64,000 nt of DNA from positions 62,001 through 126,000 of the forward strand of contig NZ_WHPF01000001.1 of assembly GCF_013106755.1 (NCBI RefSeq), given 5' to 3'. Both the position numbers and the translations under genes were made by a program. Source of the DNA: Limnovirga soli. GTDB lineage: Bacteria > Bacteroidota > Bacteroidia > Chitinophagales > Chitinophagaceae. How positions within the stretch are numbered: the first letter of the stretch is position 1; each line of letters begins with the position of its first letter. The notes under the pieces were generated by a model. That model was given only the letters and a program-made list of their open reading frames with translations. It had not been told where the DNA came from and ran no database searches. This document shows, one piece after another, positions 52,213 through 61,806 of this stretch.

Positions 52213-53634
52213 TTATTCTGACACAGGCCCCATAAAACTGGTGGTTATATCTGCAATTTTTGTATCGCCCTGATAAACGCCCAATTTAATATCGGTTTTT
52301 CTTTCGTGAATTAATTTATTTGGCAAAATGGCAAAAAACGAACCGGCGCCCTGCCCTTCTTTGTGTACCAGCACAAAGGGATTACCAATTATTTGAATAC
52401 TCCCCGGCAGGGTTTCAAATTTAACGGTCAATGGTATATCATCTAAAGTTTTATTTACCATTTTAATATTGTACAAATTAGACACACTGTCTTTGCCATG
52501 TTCCTGATACAACATGCCTGGTGTACGCATTATGGTAACTTCAATATCTTTTTGGTTATAGAGAATAACACTTAATATAGTTAAAACTACTGCACATAAA
52601 CCTGTATAGAGTTTCATACGGGTAGTATAATGCAATGGTTCCCCATTGGCTATTGAATTTTCTGATGCATAGCGTATAAGACCATGTGGCTTACCAATTT
52701 TATCCATAATAGTATCGCAGGCGTCAATGCAGGCGGTACAGCCTACACATTCCATTTGTACACCATTGCGGATATCGATACCCGTAGGGCATACACGTAC
52801 ACATTGATGACAATCTATACAATCGCCCAACGGTTGTTCTTCGGTATTTTTCTTTTTATTACCCCTTGGTTCGCCACGTTTATAATCGTAGGCAACTATC
52901 ATGGAGTTTTTATCTAGTAATACACTTTGCAATCTGCCATAGGGGCAAACCACGGTACAGGCCTGCTCGCGGAAAAAGGCGTATACTGCATAAAAAACAC
53001 CACTAAAAGCAAGGATAGCAAAAAAGCCTGCGGTATGTTCACTTACTGGTTCTGTTATAATTTTTTTCAGCTCATCCATTCCAACAATATAGGCGAGGAA
53101 GAAGTTGGCAATAACAAATGCCAGGGCATAAAAAACCAGGTGTTTAAGTGTTACCTTAAATATTTTCTTACTGCTCCATGGTGCATTTTTGAGTGCTTTT
53201 TGTGCATTGGCATCGCCCAGGATAATATATTCAACTTTACGGAACATCATTTCCATAAAATTGGTTTGGGGGCATGCCCATCCACAAAACAACCTGCCAA
53301 AAGCTGCAGTAAACAGGATGATAAAGAAAATAAAAGTAATCATGGTAAGGCCGAAAATGAACAAATCCTGCGGCCAGAAAATTTTACCAAATACAATAAA
53401 TTTAGCCTGTGGAATATTAAACATAAATAATGGGTGCCCATGTAATTTTACAAAGGGCAACCCAAAAAATATGATAAAATATAGCACACTTAATAGTGTT
53501 CTAATTGAATAAAACTTTCCTTTTGGTTTTTGAGCATATATCCAGTTACGTTTACCCTCTTTATTGATGGTAGCCAAACTATCCCTAAAAGCCTCAGTGG
53601 ATGGTGCGTTTATATGCTCAACATGATTACTCAT
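52213..53634 (-). CDS. ccoG: CcoG/FixG cytochrome c oxidase accessory protein
   Basis: The 473-residue protein has several membrane helices in its first half, CGWACPQTNFMEMMFR near residue 125 and QACTVVCPYGRLQSVLLD. Two ferredoxin-type clusters follow: CIDCHQCVRVCPTGIDI and CVGCTACIDACD near residue 290. The C-terminal part is an immunoglobulin-like beta domain. CcoG reduces copper for insertion into cbb3 oxidase. Position between ccoP and ccoH is standard. Confidence 0.9.
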   Translation of the reverse strand: MSNHVEHINAPSTEAFRDSLATINKEGKRNWIYAQKPKGKFYSIRTLLSVLYFIIFFGLPFVKLHGHPLFMFNIPQAKFIVFGKIFWPQDLFIFGLTMITFIFFIILFTAAFGRLFCGWACPQTNFMEMMFRKVEYIILGDANAQKALKNAPWSSKKIFKVTLKHLVFYALAFVIANFFLAYIVGMDELKKIITEPVSEHTAGFFAILAFSGVFYAVYAFFREQACTVVCPYGRLQSVLLDKNSMIVAYDYKRGEPRGNKKKNTEEQPLGDCIDCHQCVRVCPTGIDIRNGVQMECVGCTACIDACDTIMDKIGKPHGLIRYASENSIANGEPLHYTTRMKLYTGLCAVVLTILSVILYNQKDIEVTIMRTPGMLYQEHGKDSVSNLYNIKMVNKTLDDIPLTVKFETLPGSIQIIGNPFVLVHKEGQGAGSFFAILPNKLIHERKTDIKLGVYQGDTKIADITTSFMGPVSE

Positions 53635-53646
53635 TATCTTGAAATT

Positions 53647-54861
53647 TTACTTTATAGAGGCCGTGATCTTTGTACTGTCTACTGTTTTGGTTGAATCTAC
53701 AGCAGGTGCAGCACCTTCTTCTTTATACAACTCGCCTTGCGGATCTTTTGGTGTAGCAGGTTTAGTACCTTGTAAACTTTTTACATAACTGGCAATTTGC
53801 GCTAATTGTAATGCGGAATAATCATCTTTCCAGCTCTTCATCCCTTTTTCGGGCCAGCCATATTTTAAGGTTTTAAAGACATCTTTTATAGAACCGCCAT
53901 GTATCCAGTAATTATCGGTAAGATTGGGGCCAACACCACCACCGCCATCAGCCAAATGACAGGCTACACAAACGGCAGTAAAAATTTTCTTGCCAGCTTC
54001 CAAATCAGCAGATTCGGTTAATACTTTCACCGTATTTTCATCTACACTGCTTTTGGATTTTGCGAGATAGGCTTCTTTTTCTACAGCAGCTTTTGCAACT
54101 GAGGCCTGGTATTCTTCTATTCCAGTTGGCGCGGAATGCGATACCTGGGTACGCCAGAGGTAAACACACGCAAAAAGGATACAAAGTAAAAATCCATAAA
54201 TCCACCATGGTGGCAAACGGTTATCCAGTTCGCGGATACCATCATAATCGTGACCAAGATCGATGGTAGATTCTTCCTGTAATGGTTTAAAGCTATTGGC
54301 TTTATCCCATACTTTTTTCCATGATGAGTCTTTTTTAACTGCTTCTACCGGTATACCGGCAGCAGCGGCTGCAATAGTAGCTTCTTCCAGTTCTTCGGCA
54401 GACATCATGGCTTTTAACTGTATTAACATAGCTACCAAAATAATCAACTCGGCAGCAATTACAGAAACAAGGCCATAGAAAGAAGTATCTGATAATATGG
54501 GCACCAATGCTGATGCGGCAGGTGCTGCGGATGCTGTATCCTGGGCAAACCCTGTTGTATGAGCAAAAGACAGGCAAATAATAACAACTGCAGCTACAAT
54601 TTTAGCAGCATTATCTTTTTGCTGTTTTTTAAATCTTGTTACCCTTGATTGTGCCTGTTGTACCAATAGCCTGGATACCATATAGATGGCCACAAGCAGA
54701 AATACAGCTATTGCAATCATTGCCATGGCAAAAGGATTGGATACGTCTGAAACCTTTTTGGGGTTTTGTGCAAAAGTTAAAAACGGCAGTAAACATGCGA
54801 TTAGCAGGCCTACTGTTTTAATGCCTTTGCCATATACTTTTTTAAATAAATGAATGTTCAT
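53647..54861 (-). CDS. ccoP: CcoP, cbb3 oxidase c-type cytochrome subunit with a single haem site
   Basis: The 404-residue protein has an N-terminal Bacteroidota extension with membrane helices. The FixP motif HDYDGIRELDNRLPPWW lies near residue 204-220, followed by a membrane helix and a cytochrome c domain with CVACH at 298-302. The axial Met is probably in KGMKSWKDD. Classical CcoP carries two CxxCH sites; here only one is present. The tail is Lys/Pro/Asp-rich. It passes electrons to the CcoN/O core and lies between ccoQ and ccoG. Confidence 0.88.
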   Translation of the reverse strand: MNIHLFKKVYGKGIKTVGLLIACLLPFLTFAQNPKKVSDVSNPFAMAMIAIAVFLLVAIYMVSRLLVQQAQSRVTRFKKQQKDNAAKIVAAVVIICLSFAHTTGFAQDTASAAPAASALVPILSDTSFYGLVSVIAAELIILVAMLIQLKAMMSAEELEEATIAAAAAGIPVEAVKKDSSWKKVWDKANSFKPLQEESTIDLGHDYDGIRELDNRLPPWWIYGFLLCILFACVYLWRTQVSHSAPTGIEEYQASVAKAAVEKEAYLAKSKSSVDENTVKVLTESADLEAGKKIFTAVCVACHLADGGGGVGPNLTDNYWIHGGSIKDVFKTLKYGWPEKGMKSWKDDYSALQLAQIASYVKSLQGTKPATPKDPQGELYKEEGAAPAVDSTKTVDSTKITASIK

Positions 54862-54886
54862 GATCGTTATTTTGAGTGTTGCAGTA

Positions 54887-55048
54887 TTAGTTATCCAGGG
54901 GAATACGGTTTATTTTATCCATTAATTTTTTATCTGCTTTCAGCGCCCAAAAGGAGATGCCGATAAATATGATAAAAAACAATAACAAGCCAATTAAGCC
55001 ATACGTATCTACATTGATGATACTTTGTATGTAGTTGATAAATTTCAT
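54887..55048 (-). CDS. ccoQ: CcoQ-like small cbb3 oxidase subunit
   Basis: A 53-residue protein from the ATG at 55048 (the frame extends to 55141 through a repeat, with no leader). It has one membrane helix (YGLIGLLLFFIIFIGISFWA) and a charged tail (LKADKKLMDKINRIPLDN). The one-helix-plus-charged-tail layout and the place between ccoNO and ccoP identify it as CcoQ, which stabilises the oxidase. It is short but in the normal range. Confidence 0.75.
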   Translation of the reverse strand: MKFINYIQSIINVDTYGLIGLLLFFIIFIGISFWALKADKKLMDKINRIPLDN

Positions 55049-55122
55049 TTGTATTGCTCCTGTTTTCGCCTGTGGCGTTTGATTGTTTATTTTTTCTTTT
55101 TTGCTGCACAGTATTACCGGCA

Positions 55123-55142
55123 GTACAAGAGTGCGACGCAAG
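55123..55142. repeat. Repeat copy D (single terminal motif)
   Basis: GTACAAGAGTGCGACGCAAG, identical to the terminal motif of copy A, sits between ccoNO and ccoQ. No partner end and no octamer array are present, so it is a remnant. Confidence 0.65.
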
Positions 55143-55183
55143 CGAAGCCCAATGAATGGGCTTCTGCCCGGTACACATTTATT

Positions 55184-57310
55184 TTAGTTTTGCACTGTTG
55201 GCGCCTCGCCTTTTATGTCTTTACCTATTCTTTGCAGGTAAGCAATTAAGGCTACTATTTCTGCATTACTATTGGTTTCAATTTTGTCCTTTTTAAGACT
55301 TTCTTTTATTTGTTTTTCCTGTGCTGCCAGATCTGCATTGGCTATTTTATCATAACCCTCTGGATAAGGTACACCCAGTGTTTGCTGTGCCCTTATTTTA
55401 GCAGGTGTAATGGCGGTATCCAATTGATTATCGAGCAACCACGAATAGCTTGGCATAATGGATCCGGGGCTCATACTGCGCGGATCGAGCATATGATTAT
55501 AGTGCCAGCTATCGGGATATTTGCCACCTTCACGGGCTAAATCCGGACCGGTTCTTTTACTACCCCACTGGAACGGATGATCGTATACAAATTCACCGGC
55601 TTTGGAGTATTCACCGTAGCGGGCTACCTCATCGCGGAATGGACGAATCATTTGTGAGTGACAGTTATAACAACCTTCTCTTATATAAATATCGCGGCCC
55701 TGTAATTCAAGCGGAGTATATGGTTTTACTGATGCAATAGTGGGCACATTACTTTGTACCAGGAAAGTTGGTATTAGCTCTACCAAACCACCAATGGCAA
55801 CTGCTATAAGACTAAATACAAGCATTTGTACAGGTCTTCTTTCAATCCAGCGGTGCCAGTATTTCTCGCTTTCGGCATGTATTACTTTTGGTAATGGTGC
55901 AGCTTCTGCGGCTTCGTTGGCTACCAGGCTGCCAGATGTAACAGTTTTTACAATATTGTATACCATGATAAACACACCCACCAGGTATAAAGTACCTCCT
56001 ACACTACGTGTAATGTACAGGGGTATTATATGGGTAACTGTTTCCAGGAACGAGTAGGTAAGGGTACCTTCATCGGTAAAGCTCTTCCACATCATTGCCT
56101 GAGTAAAACCAGCCCAGTACATTGGAACCACATACAGAACAATACCAATGGTACCAATCCAGAAGTGGGTAGTGGCCAGTTTTTTAGAATATAAAGTAGT
56201 ATTAAAAATGCGTGGTATAATCCAGTAAAGAATACCAAAGGTTAAGAAACCATTCCAGCCCAATGCGCCTACGTGTACGTGTGCTACTGTCCAGTCAGTA
56301 AAGTGCGAAATAGCATTTACGTTTTTAAGTGATAGCATTGGACCTTCGAAGGTTGACATACCGTAACAGGTTACTGCCACTACCATAAATTTAAGAATAG
56401 GATCTTCCCTTACTTTATCCCATGCGCCACGTAAGGTAAACAAGCCATTAAGCATACCACCCCAGCTTGGTGCAATAAGCATTACACTAAATACCACACC
56501 CAGGTTTTGTGCCCAATCAGGCAAAGCTGTGTATAATAAGTGGTGCGGGCCAGCCCATATATACAGGAATATTAAAGCCCAAAAGTGAATGATAGACAAG
56601 CGGTAACTATATACCGGCCTGTTAGCTGCTTTTGGCAAAAAGTAATACATAACACCCAGATAAGGTGTAGTTAAGAAAAATGCAACTGCATTATGGCCGT
56701 ACCACCATTGTACAAGTGCATCTTGTACACCGGCATACCAGCTATAACTTTTAAGGAGAGAAAACGGTAATTCAAAGGAGTTAACTATATGCAGCATGGC
56801 AACGGTAATCCATGTGGCAATATAGAACCAGATAGCCACATATAAATGGCTTTCACGGCGCTTAATAATAGTGCCAAACATGTTAATACCAAATACTACC
56901 CAAATCAATGTAATGGCTATATCTATTGGCCATTCCAGTTCTGCGTACTCTTTACCGGTGGTAAAACCAGCCAGCAAAGTAACTGCGGCAGATACTATTA
57001 TAGCCTGCCAGCCCCAGAAATGTATTTTGCTTAATACATCACTAAACATCCTGGCTTTACACAGGCGTTGTAAGGAGTAATAAACACCCATAAAAATACC
57101 ATTACCCACAAAGGCAAATATTACTGCATTGGTGTGTACTGGTCTAAGCCGGCCAAATGTTGTTGGCGCAAAATTGAAGTTGGCTGCCGGGTAAAAAATC
57201 TGGATGGAAGCAAGCAAGCCTGCCAGCATACCCACTACACCCCAAAGGATGGTAGCGTAAGCAAACATCTTCACAATTTTGTTGTCGTAATAAAATTTGT
57301 CTAACTGCAT
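55184..57310 (-). CDS. ccoN: CcoN-CcoO fusion, cbb3 cytochrome oxidase core
   Basis: The 708-residue protein has about 12 membrane helices in residues 1-480 with the haem-copper-oxidase CcoN motifs (VHTNAVIFAFVGNGIF, WWYGHNAVAFFLTTPYLGVM, DWTVAHVHVGALGWNGF). The CcoO domain follows, with GCYNCHSQMIRPFRDEVARY near residue 548 binding one haem c. The terminal oxidase of microaerobic respiration reduces O2 with a high affinity. CcoN and CcoO are separate genes in Proteobacteria; the fusion is typical of Bacteroidota. It heads the oxidase structural genes and is followed by a repeat and ccoQ. Confidence 0.92.
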   Translation of the reverse strand: MQLDKFYYDNKIVKMFAYATILWGVVGMLAGLLASIQIFYPAANFNFAPTTFGRLRPVHTNAVIFAFVGNGIFMGVYYSLQRLCKARMFSDVLSKIHFWGWQAIIVSAAVTLLAGFTTGKEYAELEWPIDIAITLIWVVFGINMFGTIIKRRESHLYVAIWFYIATWITVAMLHIVNSFELPFSLLKSYSWYAGVQDALVQWWYGHNAVAFFLTTPYLGVMYYFLPKAANRPVYSYRLSIIHFWALIFLYIWAGPHHLLYTALPDWAQNLGVVFSVMLIAPSWGGMLNGLFTLRGAWDKVREDPILKFMVVAVTCYGMSTFEGPMLSLKNVNAISHFTDWTVAHVHVGALGWNGFLTFGILYWIIPRIFNTTLYSKKLATTHFWIGTIGIVLYVVPMYWAGFTQAMMWKSFTDEGTLTYSFLETVTHIIPLYITRSVGGTLYLVGVFIMVYNIVKTVTSGSLVANEAAEAAPLPKVIHAESEKYWHRWIERRPVQMLVFSLIAVAIGGLVELIPTFLVQSNVPTIASVKPYTPLELQGRDIYIREGCYNCHSQMIRPFRDEVARYGEYSKAGEFVYDHPFQWGSKRTGPDLAREGGKYPDSWHYNHMLDPRSMSPGSIMPSYSWLLDNQLDTAITPAKIRAQQTLGVPYPEGYDKIANADLAAQEKQIKESLKKDKIETNSNAEIVALIAYLQRIGKDIKGEAPTVQN

Positions 57311-57362
57311 ACAATTGAATTTTGGAATTTGTACTATCAGCCTGCGCTGATATTGGATTGGT

Positions 57363-57572
57363 CTATTGATTGGAGGTTTCTGTTTTTTCTACTGTTGTTG
57401 CAATGGCTATCTTTTCTGTAGCTTCTACGGGTACCATATCATCAAAAAGCATACGGTATGGCGGACTAATTTCATCATCAAACTGACCATGTTTTACACT
57501 CCACAAAAAAGCAAAAAGAAAAATGGATGCGACGGTAATACTGGCTATCAGCAGGATGATTAAGACACTCAT
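57363..57572 (-). CDS. ccoS: CcoS-like cbb3 oxidase assembly protein
   Basis: About 69 residues from the ATG at 57572; the frame is open to 57626, but the added part is not leader-like. One membrane helix (MSVLIILLIASITVASIFLF) is followed by AFLWSVKHGQFDDEISPPYR, the CcoS signature (W-x-x-x-x-GQFDD). CcoS is needed to insert haem and copper into the oxidase. It sits directly before ccoNO, as usual. Confidence 0.85.
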   Translation of the reverse strand: MSVLIILLIASITVASIFLFAFLWSVKHGQFDDEISPPYRMLFDDMVPVEATEKIAIATTVEKTETSNQ

Positions 57573-57736
57573 ATTTAAAATAATTATAACAAATGTACCC
57601 TGCGGTAAAAAGTAGGTGTATGACAATACTCAAAGCAAAACATGACTTTAATCATTTTTAGTACCCGTTTTGGCTAAATAGTAGTCCATTAATTTAATAG
57701 AGTATTTTTTGGGAGCAAACTGTACAACTTATGGAG

Positions 57737-57878
57737 GCTTTACTTGCCACGCTCGGTTCAGGGTTCCTCCCTTGTGGCTTCAAAAAATTAAGAAATTTTT
57801 AATATGTTTTGTTTACTGCAACACGCACAGTACAGCCGCAGCACTTACTACCGTACAAGAGTGCGACGCAAGTAAAGC
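57737..57878. repeat. Repeat copy E, both end types
   Basis: The left end begins GCTTTACTTGCCACGCTCGG at 57737 and the right end is GTACAAGAGTGCGACGCAAG at 57853-57872, extended by TAAAGC. The outermost 11 bases (GCTTTACTTGC / GCAAGTAAAGC) are inverted. No octamer array is present. It fills much of the gap between ccoS and ccoI. Confidence 0.75.
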
Positions 57879-57928
57879 AACATTGGTAATTTGCAGCCGG
57901 GGCAATAAAAATAAAAGGTGTATAAAAT

Positions 57929-60337
57929 CTATTTAAGCTTTAAACGCCAGCCTGCAATATTGGTAAAACCAAAAGTGATTAACACAATACTAATGCTGCT
58001 GCAAGGCATTAAAATAGCTGCTACCATGGGGGATAACAAGCCCATTACAGCAAAGGAAATACCAACGATATTATAAAGAATAGAAATAACAAAAGCGGCA
58101 TATACAATTTGCTTATTGGCGCGGCATAAATGAATAAACTTATACAGGCTGGGCAACATGGCTGCCTCCATAATAGCATCGCTGGCGGGGGTAAAATTGT
58201 TGGTATTCTCAGTAATGGCAATACCTGCATTGGCCTGTTTTAGGGCGCCTGCATCGTTTAAGCCATCGCCAATCATAATTACTTTTTTACCCTTTTGTTG
58301 CAGGCTTTGTATATAGTTTAATTTATCCTCGGGCATTTGCTTAAATAAGATAGTGGCTTGGGGGCCCAGCAATTGCAACAGGTTATTGCGTTCGGCCTCA
58401 TTATCGCCGCTTAGTACTACCAGCTGATGGTGTTTTTGCAATAAAGGCATTAAGCTTTCTACACTTTCGCGATAGGTATTTTGCAAGGTAAATTTACCCA
58501 GTAACTCGCCCTCACAGGAAAGAAAAACAGTAGTGCCAGTATTATTTCCCTGAGTTTCTTTTGCATCAATAAATGCTAAAGAACCCAATGCCATGGAAGT
58601 GCCGTCTACAATGGCTGCTATACCCATGCTCGGGGTTTCTATAAACCCGGCTATTTCAATAGTAGCATCCTTACCTGCCCATTGTGTAATGGCCTTACTT
58701 AAGGGGTGTGTAGATTGTGCAGCCAAAGCCCCTATTTTCTTTTGCATGTGGGCACTTAGCAATTTGCCTTCGTATACGATTTTTTGAAAATTATTATAGG
58801 TTAACGTGCCGGTTTTATCAAAAACAATTACATCGGCAGTAGCCATTTCCTCAATGGTTTGGGCATTGCGTAAATAAAAATTATTACGACCTAAAATGCG
58901 CAATACATTACCATTGGTAAAGGTGTTACTAAGTAATAGCGCACAAGGGCATGCCACAATTAAAACGGCAGTAACTGTATTCCATATTTTACCGGCATCA
59001 GCAAAATACCAGTATACCGCTGCAGAGAAAGCAATAATAAAAAGGATGACAGTAAAATAACGGCTTAGCAGGTGTACAAAGGATTGTTCCTCGTAAGGTT
59101 TATCTTTTTTCAATTCCTCTTTATTCCATAGCCCGGTAAGATAGCTTTGTGATACTTCTTTAATTACCAGAATTTCCATATTACCACCTACCTGACGGCC
59201 CCCAGCATACACTATTTCACCAATTTCTTTTTGCACGGGTACACTTTCGCCTGTTACAAAACTATAGTCAATCAAAGGCTTACCGCGGGTAATAATACCG
59301 TCGGCGGGGATGAGTTCCTCGTTATGAATAAGTAGGGTATCGTTTAAGGCAATTGACGGTAATGCTACGGATTCCTCACCATTTTGTTTATTTATTCGTG
59401 TTACGGCAATAGGGAAATAGGAGGTATAATCCCGCTCAAAACTTAACTGTTCGTAGGTTTTGTTTTGCAATACCCGGCCTATTAGCATAAAAAATACAAT
59501 ACCCGACATACTATCTAAATATCCGCTGCCGGTACCTGAAAATATTTCATACAGGCTACGCCCAAAAGTTACCCATATAGCCAAAACAATTGGCGCATCA
59601 ATATTTAAGAAATTATGCCTTAAACTTTTCCAGGCACTGATGTAAAATTCTGTAGCACTGTAAAAAAACACGGGCAAACTTAGCATAACGCTTATCCACC
59701 TGAACACTACCTGCAATTGGTGTTCATTACTGCTTAGTCCCAGGTATTCGGGAAAGCTGAGCATCATAATATTGGCAAAACAAAAACCGGCTACGCCCAG
59801 TTTATAAATCTTGGATTTATCTACAAAAGATTTTCTTTCAGATAAATTATGCAGGCTGATATATGGCTCGTAACCAATACTGGTAAGCAATTCAGCTACT
59901 TTTTTTAAACTGGTTTCTTTATGCTGGTAAACAATGGCAGCTTCCTTTTTTACAAAATTTACTTTGCTGCTAACAATACCAGCATCCAGGCGGTGCAGGT
60001 TTTCCAACAGCCAAAGGCAACTGCTGCAATGCATTTGGGGCAGGTATAAAGTAACATGTGTTTGGGTATCGTTTTTAAAGGATATAAGCGACTGTACAAT
60101 ACCCTCATCATCCAGAAAAGAAAATTTATTTTCCCTTACTTTTATTTTGCGGTTTATACCGGGGTTTTGGCTAATATCGTAATAATTACAAAGTCCGTTC
60201 TGGTTTAATATTTCATACACCATTTTACAACCATCGCAACAAAATATTTTTTCTGCCGCCAGTACCGGTTTTGAGCCGCACTCATCACCGCAGTGGAAAC
60301 AGGTTGTTTGGGTTGTTAAAACAGTTTCTTTTTGCAT
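57929..60337 (-). CDS. ccoI: CcoI copper-transporting P-type ATPase
   Basis: The 802-residue protein has an N-terminal Cys-rich zinc-type segment (TCFHCGDECGSKP, FCCDGCKMVYEIL) and an HMA-type domain with MHCSSCLWLLENL. About eight membrane helices follow, with CPCALLLS near residue 465. The phosphorylation motif DKTGTLTYNN is near residue 507 and the GDGLNDAGALKQA hinge near residue 680. It is the copper P-type ATPase that supplies cbb3 oxidase. Position at the head of the cco run is typical. The CPC motif indicates Cu+. Confidence 0.9.
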   Translation of the reverse strand: MQKETVLTTQTTCFHCGDECGSKPVLAAEKIFCCDGCKMVYEILNQNGLCNYYDISQNPGINRKIKVRENKFSFLDDEGIVQSLISFKNDTQTHVTLYLPQMHCSSCLWLLENLHRLDAGIVSSKVNFVKKEAAIVYQHKETSLKKVAELLTSIGYEPYISLHNLSERKSFVDKSKIYKLGVAGFCFANIMMLSFPEYLGLSSNEHQLQVVFRWISVMLSLPVFFYSATEFYISAWKSLRHNFLNIDAPIVLAIWVTFGRSLYEIFSGTGSGYLDSMSGIVFFMLIGRVLQNKTYEQLSFERDYTSYFPIAVTRINKQNGEESVALPSIALNDTLLIHNEELIPADGIITRGKPLIDYSFVTGESVPVQKEIGEIVYAGGRQVGGNMEILVIKEVSQSYLTGLWNKEELKKDKPYEEQSFVHLLSRYFTVILFIIAFSAAVYWYFADAGKIWNTVTAVLIVACPCALLLSNTFTNGNVLRILGRNNFYLRNAQTIEEMATADVIVFDKTGTLTYNNFQKIVYEGKLLSAHMQKKIGALAAQSTHPLSKAITQWAGKDATIEIAGFIETPSMGIAAIVDGTSMALGSLAFIDAKETQGNNTGTTVFLSCEGELLGKFTLQNTYRESVESLMPLLQKHHQLVVLSGDNEAERNNLLQLLGPQATILFKQMPEDKLNYIQSLQQKGKKVIMIGDGLNDAGALKQANAGIAITENTNNFTPASDAIMEAAMLPSLYKFIHLCRANKQIVYAAFVISILYNIVGISFAVMGLLSPMVAAILMPCSSISIVLITFGFTNIAGWRLKLK

Positions 60338-60369
60338 ATATAATTGGTTAAACCAGTAATGAAATATGT

Positions 60370-60897
60370 TTAATTATGCTTGCAGTTACAGGCACCTTCA
60401 TCGGTACGGTTTTTACAGCCATTGCCAGCTTCTAAACGGCTAAGCAGGTGTTTCCATACTTGTTTGGCAGGTAAAAACTGGTTATAAAAATACTCAGTAA
60501 GGTATTGTAATTTACCTGCAATCAGGTTGGTATCCGCATCATCGGCACGGGTAAAAGCAGCTTCGTCTAAAATAGCGGCAATTTGGTTTATATAATTATT
60601 TAGCCGGTCTTCCTTGCTTTGGGTAAGGTTAATTATACCACTAATATCAGGCGAAAAATGTTTATCGGTATTACTATCATTTACCAGCGCAAGTATGGCA
60701 GGGAAAATTAATTTGGTTTCATATGTTTCCAGGGAATGAAACTCCTTTTGTAAAGATGGAATTGACATCTTTATCAAATCGCTTAACGGTTCGGCCTCAT
60801 TAATATCAAAGTCGTTTAAAGCTTCGTGTAATGCCGGGTATATTTCCGTTTCCAGGCGTTGTATGGTGGTTTGGTACTTATCAGTTGTAAAACACAT
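60370..60897 (-). CDS. Helical protein of unknown function upstream of ccoI
   Basis: The 175-residue protein is mainly helical. The stretch FHSLETYETKLIFPAILALV recalls a hemerythrin-type helix, but the full set of His ligands is not seen. The C-terminus carries a Cys cluster and a His end (NGCKNRTDEGACNCKHN) that could bind metal. It is 32 bases upstream of ccoI on the same strand, and a promoter with an FNR-like box lies 74 bases before it, so it is the first gene of the cbb3 cluster. A metal or redox role is inference. Confidence 0.6.
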   Translation of the reverse strand: MCFTTDKYQTTIQRLETEIYPALHEALNDFDINEAEPLSDLIKMSIPSLQKEFHSLETYETKLIFPAILALVNDSNTDKHFSPDISGIINLTQSKEDRLNNYINQIAAILDEAAFTRADDADTNLIAGKLQYLTEYFYNQFLPAKQVWKHLLSRLEAGNGCKNRTDEGACNCKHN

Positions 60898-60970
60898 TGG
60901 GTTGTGTATTTAATAAACAAAACTACCCGTTGAGGGCAGCAGGAAATATGATATAGAAGCAATGCAAAGA

Positions 60971-60982
60971 TGATTTACATCA
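60971..60982. promoter_or_regulatory. FNR-like box before the cbb3 cluster
   Basis: TGATTTACATCA is a perfect TGAT-N4-ATCA palindrome, the core of the FNR/Anr box. It sits 74 bases before the first gene of the cco run and just after the stop of the FNR-type regulator gene. Low-oxygen control of the cluster by the neighbouring regulator is likely but inferred. Confidence 0.6.
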
Positions 60983-61003
60983 TGTTTTAACCTGGGTGGT
61001 AAT

Positions 61004-61714
61004 TTACACATCCAAATTAGCAGTTCTTATAAGTTTATCGCAGTTGAGAATACTTATTTTTTTACCCTGCAATTGAATAATTTCATCCTGATTAAACTCA
61101 GACAATAACCTGATAGCAGTTTCGGTTGAAGTACCCACAAAATCAGCAATTTCTTCCCGGCTAAATGCCACGTTTAATGATTGATCTTCCGGGTCTAAAC
61201 CATAGGATGCCTTAAAAAATAACAAGGCTTCAGCCATACGTTCCCGTACATTTTTTTGTGCCATAGAAACAATATGCTGTTCAGCAGTTTTAAGATTCTC
61301 CGACAGCAATTGCATAATCTCAAAACCTACGCCGGCATTGGATTTTAGCAAATTAAAAAACGATTGTTTGGGTATAAAGCAAATGGTAGAATCTTCCAAT
61401 GCAACAGCACTGCAATGATACCTGTCGTTAGATATCAGTGAGCGGTATCCCACCACATCGCCATCCTTTAGCAGCCGCAAAATTTGTTCTTTTCCATTCT
61501 CGCCGGTGGTAACCAGTTTAACCTTGCCACTGCTTATACAATACAAGCCCATGGGGTTGCCCCTTTCCGAAAAAATAAACTGCCCCTTTTTATAGTGCCC
61601 GCAGGACTTTATACTATCTATCTCCTCTACTTCGGTTATACCAATTTTTTTAAACACGGAATGTGCTCTGGCATTACATTCCATACAAGTAATATCTGTG
61701 GGAAAATGCTTCAT
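61004..61714 (-). CDS. Crp/Fnr-family regulator, FNR-like
   Basis: The protein has 236 residues from the ATG at 61714; the frame is open to 61816, but the addition is basic and poorly protein-like. An N-terminal Cys pair (CMEC, residues 10 and 13) and a third Cys near 38 could bind an Fe-S cluster. A cyclic-nucleotide-type beta roll follows (GLYCISSGKVKLVTTGENGK). The C-terminal HTH is FSREEIADFVGTSTETAIRL. The recognition helix ETAIR keeps the Glu and Arg that contact TGAT boxes. An FNR box lies 22 bases beyond its stop, in front of the cco genes. Confidence 0.85.
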   Translation of the reverse strand: MKHFPTDITCMECNARAHSVFKKIGITEVEEIDSIKSCGHYKKGQFIFSERGNPMGLYCISSGKVKLVTTGENGKEQILRLLKDGDVVGYRSLISNDRYHCSAVALEDSTICFIPKQSFFNLLKSNAGVGFEIMQLLSENLKTAEQHIVSMAQKNVRERMAEALLFFKASYGLDPEDQSLNVAFSREEIADFVGTSTETAIRLLSEFNQDEIIQLQGKKISILNCDKLIRTANLDV

Positions 61715-61806
61715 ACGCTTTATTCTCTTAGTTTTTACTGCACTTGTTACACGCTGCCGGCTTACCTTATAATGATGCAGTAAGCAGTTGGTTATTATGG
61801 CATCGG

